A stretch of 64,000 nt of DNA from NCBI RefSeq assembly GCF_004348895.1, contig NZ_RRZK01000035.1:62001-126000 (forward strand). Reading direction: 5' to 3'. The stretch comes from Pseudomonas vancouverensis. GTDB taxonomy: Bacteria > Pseudomonadota > Gammaproteobacteria > Pseudomonadales > Pseudomonadaceae. Below are positions 50,697 through 59,992 of the stretch, one piece after another. Position numbers and translations under genes: made by a program. The notes beneath the pieces were generated by a model, which did not search any database, was not told the DNA's origin, and worked only from the letters and a program-made list of their open reading frames with translations. Every line of letters begins with the position of its first letter. Position 1 is the stretch's first letter.

Positions 50697-51662
50697 TCAA
50701 CGTGCGGCCCGGCTCCTGGCGGGTGGCAAGTCGATCGGCGTCAAGACCGGCTGGTTGGAGAAAAATGCCGCGAGGTTTTTGCCCACCAGTTCGACGGTAC
50801 CCTGGGTGGCTTCGGGTGAGAGCCCGGCAACGTGCGGGGTGAGGATGACGTTGCTCAGGCTTTTCAACGCTTGCGGCACTTGCGGTTCGGCATCGAAAAC
50901 GTCCAGCGCCGCGCCGGCGATGCGCCGTTGTTCGAGGGCGGTGATCAGGTCGGCCGTGACCACCACGCTGGCCCGGGCAATGTTGACGATAAAACCCTTG
51001 GGGCCCAAGGCATCGAGCACCTGGCGATTGATCAGGTGTTTGGTGCCCAGGCCACCCGGGGTGGCGACGATCAGGAAGTCCGAGGCCCGCGCCAGTTCCG
51101 TTGGCGTGGAACAGAAGGTGTAGGGCACATCGCTTCGATGCTGGCGATTGTGATAGCACACGCTCATGTCGAAACCGGCGGCGGCGCGTTTGGCGATGGC
51201 CATGCCGACGGCGCCGAGGCCGAGGATGCCCAGGCGTTTGCCGGCGAGGGAAGGGCGCATGATTTTCGGCCACTCACCACGGCGCACGGCGGCATCGCAG
51301 CGCGGCACATCGCGCACCAGTGCCAGCAGCAATGCCATGGCGTGGTCGGCCACGGACGAGGCGTTGACCCCGGCGCCGTTGGTCACCGTGATGCCGCGAT
51401 CGGCGGCGGCCTGCAGGTCGACGTGTTCATAACCGGCGCCGATCACGCAGATGATCTTGAGGTTGGGCAGGGCGGCGATTTCATCGGCATACAAGCCCAG
51501 CGGGCCACGGGTCAGCACGGCGTCAATCTGGCCGGCGTGCCGGGTGATGGCTTCGGCACGTTCGGCAGGCGTCGGCGCCAGAATCAGGTGAAAGCCCTGA
51601 TGTTCGAGAATCGGCAGGTAGTCATTGATGGTTTCAACCAGTACCAGAACAGTTACAGGCAT
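50697..51662 (-). CDS. D-2-hydroxyacid dehydrogenase (NAD(P)-dependent)
   Basis: A 321-residue dehydrogenase of the glyoxylate/hydroxypyruvate reductase group. NAD motif GILGLGAVGMAIAKR, catalytic region with the conserved Arg in VNIARASVVV, Glu in DVFDAEP and His in LTPHVAGLS. It reduces 2-keto acids such as glyoxylate or hydroxypyruvate. The ATG at 51662 follows AGGAG; the longer frame to 51743 lacks a ribosome site. It appears to be a single-gene unit. Confidence 0.87.
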   Translation of the reverse strand: MPVTVLVLVETINDYLPILEHQGFHLILAPTPAERAEAITRHAGQIDAVLTRGPLGLYADEIAALPNLKIICVIGAGYEHVDLQAAADRGITVTNGAGVNASSVADHAMALLLALVRDVPRCDAAVRRGEWPKIMRPSLAGKRLGILGLGAVGMAIAKRAAAGFDMSVCYHNRQHRSDVPYTFCSTPTELARASDFLIVATPGGLGTKHLINRQVLDALGPKGFIVNIARASVVVTADLITALEQRRIAGAALDVFDAEPQVPQALKSLSNVILTPHVAGLSPEATQGTVELVGKNLAAFFSNQPVLTPIDLPPARSRAAR

Positions 51663-51820
51663 GCTTGGCTCCTGTGGGCAGCAGAATGTCGGTCTCGAAC
51701 GTCCTATGAGATTGCTGGCTGCATGGGGATTTGGCAATGCCAAAGATCGCCATCAGCGGGCCGCGCCAACAAGTGTAGGAGCTGGCGCAACCGGCGATCT
51801 TTTTTCTGTGTGCCTGGGGG

Positions 51821-52420
51821 TTATTTGCGTGGGGCGGGGGGCTTCAGCAGCGCATCGCGTGCTGTCTCCAGCAGTTCATCGGACAACGGATCGCCGCGGG
51901 TCGCCCGGGCCAACATCAGCGCGCCAAACATCAGTGAGTACTGAACCAGCGCTTGCTGGCGGTTGGCAGCGGCATCGTCCGACTCCTGAAGCGAAGCCAA
52001 CGAATCGAGCAAATTGTTCAGGCCATGCAGGTAGGTCTGGTGCAAGCCGCTGTCGGCGGCCTCGTGGCACATGTCCCCGGCAAAGGCTACCACCGGGCAA
52101 CTTTCCCCCGGCTTGTCGCGGCTTTCGTTGGACAGGTACAGCTCAATCACGTCCCGGCGCGCGGCGGTTTTGTCTTCCCGGCCGGTAGCACGTTCCTGCC
52201 AGCGCTGTGCCGCCTGCTCGAATGCCCGGCCGCTGGCCTCCTGCGCCAGTGCTTCCTTGGACTCGAAGTGACCATAGAAACCGCCATGGGTCAAGCCGGC
52301 AGCCGCCATCACATCGACCACGCTGATGCCGTGCAAGCCACGCTCACGAAACAGCCGCGTGGCGGCATCGACGATGGTTTCGCGGTTGAGTTCGGCTTGT
52401 TTTCGGGAGACTCGGGGCAT
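51821..52420 (-). CDS. TetR-family repressor
   Basis: A 199-residue TetR regulator: HTH near residues 12-58 (ETIVDAATRLFRERGLHGIS, then AGLTHGGFYGHFESKEAL) and a C-terminal helical ligand domain with several Cys and His. The HTH wording is close to AcrR/NemR-like repressors. It is 29 bp downstream of the tautomerase gene on the same strand, so it may repress it. Confidence 0.85.
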   Translation of the reverse strand: MPRVSRKQAELNRETIVDAATRLFRERGLHGISVVDVMAAAGLTHGGFYGHFESKEALAQEASGRAFEQAAQRWQERATGREDKTAARRDVIELYLSNESRDKPGESCPVVAFAGDMCHEAADSGLHQTYLHGLNNLLDSLASLQESDDAAANRQQALVQYSLMFGALMLARATRGDPLSDELLETARDALLKPPAPRK

Positions 52421-52449
52421 GGGCGGCTCGCAGGATCAGGGATGGAAGG

Positions 52450-52833
52450 TCAACTGGCGTACTGGGCAATACCGTTGCCGAAGGACCAGTTTTCCTTTTT
52501 GACTTCCACAAGGTTAATGAAAACGTCCTCCATGCGCACGCCCAGTTCCCCGTGCAAGCTCTCGGCGATGGTCTTGTAGAGCAGTTTTTTCTGCTCCAGG
52601 GTTCGTCCTTCGTTCAGGGTGATCTGGATGATCACCAGGTTGTCGGTGCGCTGGATGCCCAGGTATTCAGTGTCGAAAATGAAGTGCTGCTCATCGTGCT
52701 CGGCAAGGATCTGGAAGTTGTCATGTTCGGGCACGCCAATCGCGCTGTGCATGGCGGCGTAGATCAACTGGCCGACGCGCTTGGCGTGGGTGGGGTCCTG
52801 GTGTTTCTTGATGTCGACGCGAACCAGTGGCAT
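52450..52833 (-). CDS. Tautomerase-family protein (4-OT/MIF fold)
   Basis: A 127-residue protein with Pro directly after the initiator Met (MPLVRVDIKK), the catalytic N-terminal proline of the tautomerase superfamily. It is about twice the length of 4-oxalocrotonate tautomerase and similar to MSAD/cis-CaaD-like or fused 4-OT proteins. The C-terminal half carries FINLVEVKKENWSFGNG, typical of the Pseudomonas fused tautomerases. The start at 52833 has GGAG 8 bp before. Substrate unknown. Confidence 0.82.
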   Translation of the reverse strand: MPLVRVDIKKHQDPTHAKRVGQLIYAAMHSAIGVPEHDNFQILAEHDEQHFIFDTEYLGIQRTDNLVIIQITLNEGRTLEQKKLLYKTIAESLHGELGVRMEDVFINLVEVKKENWSFGNGIAQYAS

Positions 52834-53123
52834 GGGGCAGCTCCGGAAAGGATGGCAGGTGTATTCAAAATACATGATGCTAATCCTTTATCAAGGGCTT
52901 AACGATGAAAAAGCATCCCCGAAAGCGCAGCACGCCTTTTGTAGGAGCCGGCTCCCGCAGGTGACTTTCGTCCATCTGGAACCACCGTCCCTCACCTAAG
53001 TCTTTGCTTCTGCTCACTTATCCCCCAGAATGCCGCCCCTGTTTCGGCCAAGTCACTTTTTGTCGGGTACTCCGACGCGTCCTGGCCGAGTGGCAAGTGA
53101 CCGGAATGTGGAGATCCCACCGG

Positions 53124-54404
53124 ATGAATGATCAGGCCAATAGCGTCAACAAGCGCTATGTAGCAGCAACTCCAGCCACGCTTTCGAGCTGGAATCGCCA
53201 AGACACCACCTGGATGCTCGGGCTGTTTGGCACGGCGATTGGTGCCGGCACCCTGTTTTTGCCGATCAACGCAGGCCTTGGCGGTTTCTGGCCGCTATTG
53301 ATCCTGGCGCTGCTCGCCTTCCCGATGACCTTCTATGCACACCGTGGCCTGACTCGCTTTGTGTTGTCCGGACGCGAAGGCGCGGACATTACCGAGGTGG
53401 TGGAAGAACATTTCGGCATCAAGGCCGGTGCGCTGATTACTCTGCTGTACTTTTTCGCGATTTTCCCGATCCTGCTGATCTACAGCGTGGCCCTGACCAA
53501 CACGGTCGGCAGCTTCCTTGAGCATCAGTTGCACATCACGCCGCCGCCGCGTGCGCTGCTGTCGCTGGTGCTGATCCTCGGCCTGCTGGCGGTGGTGCGC
53601 TGCGGCGAGCAACTGATCGTCAAGGCCATGAGCCTGATGGTCTACCCGTTCATCGTCGCCTTGCTGTTTCTCGCGGTGTTCCTGATTCCCCACTGGAACG
53701 GCGGCATCCTCAGCACCGCCAGCACAGTGCCGGCGCCTTCGGCGCTACTGCACACGCTATGGCTGGCGATTCCGGTGATGGTCTTTTCGTTCAATCACTC
53801 GCCGATCATCTCGGCGTTCGCCGTGGACCAGAAGCGCCGTTACGGTGAACACGCCGAGGAGCGCAGCTCGCAGATCCTGTCCCGCGCGCACCTGTTGATG
53901 GTGGTGATGGTGCTGTTCTTCGTATTCAGCTGCGTATTGACCCTGTCGCCGGCACAACTGGCAGAAGCCAAGGCGCAAAACCTGTCGATCCTGTCGTACC
54001 TGGCCAACCACTTCAACAACCCGACCATCGCCTTCGCCGCGCCGTTGATTGCCTTCGTGGCGATTTCCAAGTCGTTCCTGGGCCATTACATCGGCGCCAG
54101 CGAAGGTCTCAAGGGCCTGATCATCAAGAGCGGCAAACGTCCGGCGGCCAAGACCCTGGACCGCATGACCGCGGCCTTCATGCTGGTGGTGTGCTGGATC
54201 GTCGCCACCCTGAACCCGAGCATCCTCGGCATGATCGAAACCCTCGGCGGCCCGGTCATCGCGGCGATCCTGTTCCTGATGCCGATGTATGCGATCCGCA
54301 AGGTCCCGGCGATGGCCCGTTATCGTGGTCAGGCCTCCAACGTCTTCGTGACGGCGGTGGGCCTGGTAGCGATTACTGCGTTGATCTACTCGCTGACCGC
54401 TTGA
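53124..54404 (+). CDS. Serine/threonine (hydroxy- and aromatic amino acid) transporter, SdaC/TdcC type
   Basis: A 426-residue protein with 11 or so hydrophobic segments of the HAAAP family. Features are LFGTAIGAGTLFLPINAG in the first segment, FSFNHSPIISAFAVDQKR, and a late SKSFLGHYIGASEGL. These import serine or threonine with protons or sodium. The ATG at 53124 has GGAG about 10 bp before; the frame is open upstream from 53004 without a better start. It is followed by a strong terminator. Confidence 0.87.
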   Translation: MNDQANSVNKRYVAATPATLSSWNRQDTTWMLGLFGTAIGAGTLFLPINAGLGGFWPLLILALLAFPMTFYAHRGLTRFVLSGREGADITEVVEEHFGIKAGALITLLYFFAIFPILLIYSVALTNTVGSFLEHQLHITPPPRALLSLVLILGLLAVVRCGEQLIVKAMSLMVYPFIVALLFLAVFLIPHWNGGILSTASTVPAPSALLHTLWLAIPVMVFSFNHSPIISAFAVDQKRRYGEHAEERSSQILSRAHLLMVVMVLFFVFSCVLTLSPAQLAEAKAQNLSILSYLANHFNNPTIAFAAPLIAFVAISKSFLGHYIGASEGLKGLIIKSGKRPAAKTLDRMTAAFMLVVCWIVATLNPSILGMIETLGGPVIAAILFLMPMYAIRKVPAMARYRGQASNVFVTAVGLVAITALIYSLTA

Positions 54405-54448
54405 TCCGCAGGCCTGCCTCGCGCAGTGCCGGATAGACAGCTACAGTG

Positions 54449-54483
54449 GCCGCTGTGCGTGATGCGCACAGCGGCTTTTTTTC
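54449..54483 (+). terminator. Rho-independent terminator after the Ser/Thr transporter
   Basis: GCCGCTGTGCG, loop TGATG, CGCACAGCGGC, then T7. An 11-bp perfect stem 45 bp after the stop codon. Confidence 0.92.
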
Positions 54484-54499
54484 GTCTGGAGACACAGGA

Positions 54500-56170
54500 T
54501 TGTCGAGCGCCTCTTCCACAACCCCCACCGAGCAACCCAACCGCTGGCAGGACCTGCTGGCCGGGTTGTCGATAGCCGGCCTGTTGCTGCCTGAAGCGGT
54601 GGCTTATTCAAGCATTGCCGCGCTGGCGCCCCAGGCCGGGGTGATCGCGCTGTTTGCCGGTTTGCTGTGCTATGGGTTGCTGGGCACCAGTCGTTTCGCC
54701 ATCGTCTCGGCGACTTCCTCTTCTGCCGCGGTACTGGCGGCGGCCACGGCGACCCTGGCCAATGGCGATCCGGCACTGCGCTCGACCCTGGCCATCGCCC
54801 TGGTGCTGGTCACGGGGGCGTTCTTTTTGCTGGCCGGGCTGTTCAAGCTCGGCAGCGTCACCTCCTTCATTGCCAAACCGGTATTGCGCGGGTTCGCCTT
54901 TGGCCTGGCGCTGACGATCATTCTCAAACAGGTCGCCAGCGTCGTCGGCGTGCACCTGACCGATGCCAACCTGGTGCGATTCCTGCCGCAACTGCTGGAA
55001 CAGCTACCAAAATGGAACTGGGTGGCTGCAAGCGTGGCCGCCGTGGCCCTGGCGCTGCTCTGGCTGTTTGGCAAGTTTCGACGCCTGCCGGGCGGCTTGC
55101 TGGTGGTGGTGATCGGCATTGTGGCGGGGCAGTGGTTGAACCTGACCGCCCATGGCGTGCCGATGATCGGCGTGATCGGCGTGATCGACTTGAGCCTTGA
55201 AGTGCCCAGGCTGCCGGTGCTGCCCTTTGCCGATTGGTTGCGTCTGGGGGAATTGGGTTTTGCCATGGTGATGATCCTGTACGCCGAGTCTTATGGCTCG
55301 ATCAGTGCCTACGCGCTGAAACACGGTGACAGGGTCACTTCCAACCGCGATCTGCTGGCCCTTGGCGCTTCCAACCTGCTCTCCGGCCTGTTCCATGGCA
55401 TGCCGGCGGGGGCAGGGTATTCGGCGACATCGGCCAACGAAGCGGCCGGCGCCACCTCGCGTTTTGCCGGCATCGTGGCCGCGCTGGTGGTGTTGGTCAT
55501 CGTCTTGACGGTGTTGCCCTACATCGCCCTGACCCCCGAGCCGATCCTAGCCGCCATCGTCATCCACGCTCTGGGCCGTGGCTTGAGCCTGCAACCGCTG
55601 GGACGTTACTTCATTTGGCGGCGTGATCGCCTGCTGGTGATTTGTGCGGTCGGTGCGGTCCTGCTGCTCGGTGTGCTGGACGGCCTGCTGGTGGCGGTGG
55701 CGATCAGTGTGTTGCTGATGCTCAAGCAGATGTCCTCGGCCGACATCCAGGTGCTCGGGCGCATCGATGGCGGGCACGATTTCGTCGATGTGAGGCGTCA
55801 TCCTGCGGCGACAGCGGAACCGGGGGTCCTGATCGTGCGGCCGAGCGAGGCGCTGTTTTTTGCCAACGTCGAACGGATCCTCGGTGGCGCCTTGCGTCTG
55901 GTGCGACATTCACAGGTGCCAATCCATACGGTGATTCTCAGCCTCGAGGAGTCGCCTGATCTGGATGGCACCAGTATCGAGGCGTTGCAGGAGTTTTTCC
56001 TGCGGGTTCATCAGGAGGGCAAATTTCTGGTTCTGGCGCGTCTGAAAGATCACGCGCAAACCGTCTTGGCGGCGTTGCCAGAGGTGGAGGCCAACGGGGT
56101 GATTCTCAGTGGGTTGAGTGTGGACGGGGCCGTGCAGCAGGCCCGTAGCCTGACTGTGACCCAAGAGTGA
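54500..56170 (+). CDS. SulP-family anion transporter with STAS domain
   Basis: A 556-residue transporter: about 11-12 hydrophobic segments (residues 15-410) of the SulP/SLC26 type (LLPEAVAYSSIAALAPQAGV, GMPAGAGYSATSANEAAGA) and a C-terminal STAS domain (about 435-550, with VILSLEESPDLDGTSIEAL). Substrate may be sulfate, bicarbonate or dicarboxylates. The best start is TTG at 54500, with GGAG about 10 bp before; the annotated upstream ATG frame at 54446 would lie in the preceding terminator. Confidence 0.85.
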   Translation: MSSASSTTPTEQPNRWQDLLAGLSIAGLLLPEAVAYSSIAALAPQAGVIALFAGLLCYGLLGTSRFAIVSATSSSAAVLAAATATLANGDPALRSTLAIALVLVTGAFFLLAGLFKLGSVTSFIAKPVLRGFAFGLALTIILKQVASVVGVHLTDANLVRFLPQLLEQLPKWNWVAASVAAVALALLWLFGKFRRLPGGLLVVVIGIVAGQWLNLTAHGVPMIGVIGVIDLSLEVPRLPVLPFADWLRLGELGFAMVMILYAESYGSISAYALKHGDRVTSNRDLLALGASNLLSGLFHGMPAGAGYSATSANEAAGATSRFAGIVAALVVLVIVLTVLPYIALTPEPILAAIVIHALGRGLSLQPLGRYFIWRRDRLLVICAVGAVLLLGVLDGLLVAVAISVLLMLKQMSSADIQVLGRIDGGHDFVDVRRHPAATAEPGVLIVRPSEALFFANVERILGGALRLVRHSQVPIHTVILSLEESPDLDGTSIEALQEFFLRVHQEGKFLVLARLKDHAQTVLAALPEVEANGVILSGLSVDGAVQQARSLTVTQE

Positions 56171-56176
56171 TTACCT

Positions 56177-56305
56177 GTGGCGAGGGAGCTTGCTCCCGCT
56201 GGGGCGCGTAGCGGCCCCTTTTCGATAACCCAACCTATCCATTGGAGTGCATTGGTCTATTTTAGGGCCGCTGCGCAGCCCGACGGAAGCAAGCTCCCTC
56301 GCCAC
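56177..56305. repeat. REPIN-like inverted REP pair
   Basis: GTGGCGAGGGAGCTTGCTCC at the left and the inverse ending AGCTCCCTCGCCAC at the right, just downstream of the SulP gene. Confidence 0.85.
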
Positions 56306-56336
56306 AAAATCCGCGACTGATCTTTACGGGCATAAA

Positions 56337-56370
56337 AAAACGCCGCCCCTCGCGAGAGGGGCGGCGTTTT
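56337..56370. terminator. Bidirectional Rho-independent terminator after acnB
   Basis: AAAACGCCGCCCCTC, loop GCGA, GAGGGGCGGCGTTTT: a 15-bp perfect stem. On the minus strand it is followed by T7 and ends acnB transcription; on the plus strand T4 follows the stem. Confidence 0.92.
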
Positions 56371-56386
56371 CTATTGCGTTGCTACG

Positions 56387-58987
56387 TTAGGCTTGAACGA
56401 CCGGAATGTTGGCGTTCGCAGCAGCTTCACGGAACTCGGCGATCTGGTCGAAGGACAGGTAGCGGTAAACGTCGGCCGCCATGCTGTCGATCTTGCCAGC
56501 GTATTCCATGTACTCCTCGACGGTCGGCAGGCGACCCAGGATGGAAGCCACGGACGCAAGCTCAGCCGAAGCCAGGTAGACGTTCGCGCCGTCACCCAGA
56601 CGGTTCGGGAAGTTACGGGTCGAAGTCGACACCACAGTCGAGTTCGGCTCTACACGTGCCTGGTTACCCATGCACAGCGAGCAGCCCGGCATTTCCATGC
56701 GCGCGCCAGCCTTGCCGTAGATGCCGTAGTAGCCTTCTTCGGTCAGTTGGTGAGCGTCCATCTTGGTCGGCGGCGACAGCCACAGACGAGTTGGCAGCTG
56801 ACCCTTGACCTGTTCCAGCAACTTGCCGGCAGCGCGGAAGTGACCGATGTTGGTCATGCACGAACCGATGAACACTTCGTCGATCTTCTCGCCAGCAACG
56901 CTGGAGAGCAGGCGAGCGTCGTCCGGGTCGTTTGGAGCGCAGAGCACAGGCTCCTTGATCTCGGCCAGGTCGATCTCGATGATTTCGGCGTATTCGGCGT
57001 CCTTGTCCGCTTCCATCAGCTCAGGGTTGGCCAGCCAGGCTTCCATCGCTTGAGCGCGACGTTCCAGCGTACGAGCATCGCCGTAGCCTTCGCCGATCAT
57101 CCAGCGCAGCAGGGTGATGTTCGATTGCAGGTATTCGGCGATCGACTCTTTGGACAGCTGGATGGTGCAACCGGCAGCCGAACGTTCGGCCGAGGCGTCG
57201 GACAGTTCGAACGCTTGCTCGACGGTCAGCTTAGGCAGACCTTCGATTTCCAGGATGCGGCCGGAGAAGGCGTTTTTCTTGCCTTTCTTCTCTACGGTCA
57301 ACAGGCCTTTCTGGATCGCGTAGTAAGGAATGGCGTGAACCAGGTCACGCAGGGTGACGCCTGGTTGCAGCTCGCCCTTGAAGCGAACCAGAACCGACTC
57401 AGGCATGTCCAGCGGCATGACGCCGGTGGCTGCGGCGAACGCTACCAGGCCGGAACCGGCCGGGAACGAGATGCCGATCGGGAAACGGGTGTGGGAGTCA
57501 CCACCGGTACCAACGGTGTCTGGCAGCAGCATGCGGTTCAGCCACGAGTGGATGATGCCGTCGCCCGGACGCAGCGAAACGCCACCACGGGTCATGATGA
57601 AGTCAGGCAGGGTGTGGTGGGTGGTCACGTCGATCGGCTTCGGATAAGCCGCGGTGTGGCAGAAGGACTGCATTACCAGGTCGGTCGAGAAGCCCAGGCA
57701 CGCCAGGTCTTTCAGTTCGTCACGGGTCATTGGACCGGTGGTGTCCTGAGAACCTACGGTGGTCATCTTCGGTTCGCAGTAGGTGCCCGGACGAACGCCG
57801 GTCACGCCGCAAGCCTTGCCGACCATTTTCTGCGCCAGGGTGAAGCCCTTGGTGCTTTCAGCCGGTGCTTCCGGCTTCTTGAACAGGGTCGAAGGTGGCA
57901 GGCCCAGCTCGGTACGAGCCTTCTCGGTCAGGCCACGGCCGATGATCAGCGGGATACGGCCGCCGGCGCGCACTTCGTCCAACAGGACCGGGGTCTTCAT
58001 TTCGAAGGTGGTCAGGACTTCGTCGGTGCCGTGCTTGCAGACTTTGCCAGCATGCGGGTACAGGTCGATCACGTCGCCCATGTGCATGTTGGAAACGTCG
58101 AATTCGATTGGCAGTGCGCCAGCATCTTCCATGGTGTTGTAGAAGATCGGAGCGATCTTGCTGCCGAAGCAGAAACCGCCGGCACGCTTGTTCGGCACGT
58201 AAGGCACGTCGTCGCCGAAGAACCACAGTACGGAGTTGGTTGCCGATTTACGCGACGAACCGGTACCGACCACGTCACCGACGTAGGCGATTGGGAAACC
58301 GGCGTTGCGCATTTCTTCGATCTGCTTCATCGGACCGGTGACGCCTTGTGCGTCAGGCACGATGCCGTCGCGAGCCATTTTCAGCATGGCCAGGGCGTGC
58401 AGCGGGATGTCCGGGCGGGACCAGGCATCCGGAGCAGGGGACAGGTCGTCGGTGTTGGTCTCGCCAGTCACCTTGAAAACGCGCAGGCTGATCTTGTCGG
58501 CCAGCACCGGACGCTTGACGAACCACTCGCCGTCAGCCCAGGACTGCAGAACGCCTTTGGCGTGAACGTTGCCGTTCTTGGCTTTTTCAGCGACGTCGTG
58601 GAACGCATCGAACATCAGCAGGGTGTGCTTGAGTTCTTCGGCAGCTACTGGCGCCAGTTCGGCGTCGTCCAGCAGGTTGACCAGGGTCACGATGTTGTAG
58701 CCGCCCTGCATGGTGCCGAGCAGTTCAACCGCGCGCTTCTTGTCGATCAGAGGGGAGGTGGCTTCGCCTTTGGCGATGGCGGACAGGAAGCCGGCCTTTA
58801 CATAGGCTGCTTCGTCCACTCCTGGCGGAACGCGATTGGTGATCAGGTCAACGAGGAATGCTTCTTCGCCAGCCGGGGGATTTTTCAGCAGCTCGACCAG
58901 GCCTGCAGTTTGTTCGGCGTTAAGCGGCTGGGGAACGATACCCAGTGCTGCACGCTCTTCGATATGTTTGCGGTAGGCTTCAAGCAC
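56387..58987 (-). CDS. acnB: Aconitate hydratase B
   Basis: An 866-residue aconitase B. The [4Fe-4S] ligands are in GSCMTNIGHF and CSLCMGNQARV (CxxC). Domain order is the AcnB-specific N-terminal HEAT-like domain, then the swivel domain, then the core; further typical stretches are GDSHTRFPIGISFPAGSG and TYCEPKMTTVGSQDTTGPM. It converts citrate to isocitrate, or 2-methyl-cis-aconitate to methylisocitrate. The start is GTG at 58987 (VLEAYRKHI), where AcnB proteins normally begin, with GAGGG about 9 bp before; the frame continues upstream to 59035 without AcnB similarity. Confidence 0.95.
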   Translation of the reverse strand: MLEAYRKHIEERAALGIVPQPLNAEQTAGLVELLKNPPAGEEAFLVDLITNRVPPGVDEAAYVKAGFLSAIAKGEATSPLIDKKRAVELLGTMQGGYNIVTLVNLLDDAELAPVAAEELKHTLLMFDAFHDVAEKAKNGNVHAKGVLQSWADGEWFVKRPVLADKISLRVFKVTGETNTDDLSPAPDAWSRPDIPLHALAMLKMARDGIVPDAQGVTGPMKQIEEMRNAGFPIAYVGDVVGTGSSRKSATNSVLWFFGDDVPYVPNKRAGGFCFGSKIAPIFYNTMEDAGALPIEFDVSNMHMGDVIDLYPHAGKVCKHGTDEVLTTFEMKTPVLLDEVRAGGRIPLIIGRGLTEKARTELGLPPSTLFKKPEAPAESTKGFTLAQKMVGKACGVTGVRPGTYCEPKMTTVGSQDTTGPMTRDELKDLACLGFSTDLVMQSFCHTAAYPKPIDVTTHHTLPDFIMTRGGVSLRPGDGIIHSWLNRMLLPDTVGTGGDSHTRFPIGISFPAGSGLVAFAAATGVMPLDMPESVLVRFKGELQPGVTLRDLVHAIPYYAIQKGLLTVEKKGKKNAFSGRILEIEGLPKLTVEQAFELSDASAERSAAGCTIQLSKESIAEYLQSNITLLRWMIGEGYGDARTLERRAQAMEAWLANPELMEADKDAEYAEIIEIDLAEIKEPVLCAPNDPDDARLLSSVAGEKIDEVFIGSCMTNIGHFRAAGKLLEQVKGQLPTRLWLSPPTKMDAHQLTEEGYYGIYGKAGARMEMPGCSLCMGNQARVEPNSTVVSTSTRNFPNRLGDGANVYLASAELASVASILGRLPTVEEYMEYAGKIDSMAADVYRYLSFDQIAEFREAAANANIPVVQA

Positions 58988-59422
58988 AGTTATTACCCTC
59001 ATCAGTGGTCCCAAATGGGTGTCCGGGACGCTCATCCCGAAATTGCCGTACTCATGCGCTGCATGGCGTTGTGAGCCACTTAGCCAGAATTACCGACAAT
59101 TCCTTACAGAAGCTGCTTTCAAAGTTTTACGCCTGCAGAACGGGAGCTGATGAGGGTTGGCGCTGGACTTTTCCCCGCTGGAAAAACCCGACGCCAACAC
59201 CGCTCTGAAGGAACGACTGTGCTCGTGACGCTTTGAAAACAGCTTCTAACGGACATTGGCGCCTAAAAAGGCAGGCTGATTCTACGGCAAAAAAAAAATT
59301 AAGGTAAGTCAGGTCCTATAGGACTTTGGTGGCGAATCCAAACCCTCGAACTTTGCAGGGTGATCAATGGCTGACAAAGGGCTAACATGCCGGCCTGTTC
59401 TGCTTTTCCGATTTTTCTACTT
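58988..59422. other. Divergent region between acnB and the DUF1289 gene
   Basis: This 435-bp spacer holds no gene. It contains a structured 140-bp element (59108-59247), an A9 tract (59290-59299) and the palindrome GTCCTATAGGAC (59314-59325). Promoters for both genes must lie here. Confidence 0.6.
59108..59247. other. Structured element with 17-bp near-perfect terminal inverted repeats
   Basis: AGAAGCTGCTTTCAAAG at the left and CTTTGAAAACAGCTTCT at the right pair with one mismatch. Inside, GTTGGCG and CGCCAAC form a second stem around a TTTTCC/GGAAAA hairpin. The nested layout could be a small RNA, an acnB 5' leader structure or a miniature transposable element. Confidence 0.45.
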
Positions 59423-59899
59423 ATGCCCAATCAGACCATCAAGACACCCTGCGTCGGCCTCTGCTCCACTGTTTACGGTGATCTGGTGTGCCGTGGCTGC
59501 AAGCGCTTCCACCACGAGGTGATCCACTGGAACGGTTATAACGAGGAAGAAAAGCGCGCGGTCTGGTTGCGACTGGAGCAATTGCTGTCACAAGTGATGG
59601 CCGCCAAGGTGGAGATTTTCGATCCGACGATGCTGCGCATGCAGCTGGAACAGCGCAAGATCCGCTTCGTGCCGCACCAGTCGCAATACTGCTGGGCTTA
59701 CCAGCTGATCGCCCGGGGCGCGCGGGTGATCAATAATCTGGAAGCCTACGGGATGGTCTTGCTGCCGGAGTTCCGCGACTGGAACCTGCCGGAACTGCGG
59801 GATGCGATCGACCGGGAGTTTTTCCTGCTGTCCGAAGCCCATTACCAGCGCTACATCGCGCCGGGGTTTCTCAAGGATGGCCTCGGCGACGGACCTTGA
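59423..59899 (+). CDS. DUF1289 domain protein
   Basis: A 158-residue protein with an N-terminal DUF1289 domain (TPCVGLCSTVYGDLVCRGCKR, four Cys that may bind zinc or an Fe-S cluster, then WNGYNEEEKRAVWLRLEQL) and a C-terminal region without a recognised motif. The length exceeds the usual short DUF1289 proteins. Function unknown. The start at 59423 (MPNQTIKTPC) is chosen over 59387 because the domain begins there. Confidence 0.8.
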   Translation: MPNQTIKTPCVGLCSTVYGDLVCRGCKRFHHEVIHWNGYNEEEKRAVWLRLEQLLSQVMAAKVEIFDPTMLRMQLEQRKIRFVPHQSQYCWAYQLIARGARVINNLEAYGMVLLPEFRDWNLPELRDAIDREFFLLSEAHYQRYIAPGFLKDGLGDGP

Positions 59900-59901
59900 A
59901 T

Positions 59902-59970
59902 GCATTGCTGGCAAGCCTGCTCTCACTAAGGCAGTGAAAAACATGTGGGAGCGGGCTTGCCAGCGATGGC
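59902..59970. repeat. Degenerate REP pair
   Basis: GCATTGCTGGCAAGCCTGCT and GGGAGCGGGCTTGCCAGCGATG in inverse orientation between two convergent genes. Confidence 0.65.
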
Positions 59971-59992
59971 GATTTGACCGGTGCCGCCAATC

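Noticed and set aside
56393..59074. 893-codon open frame antisense to acnB
   Set aside because: It is the antisense of a strongly biased GC-rich gene; its product has no recognisable domain.
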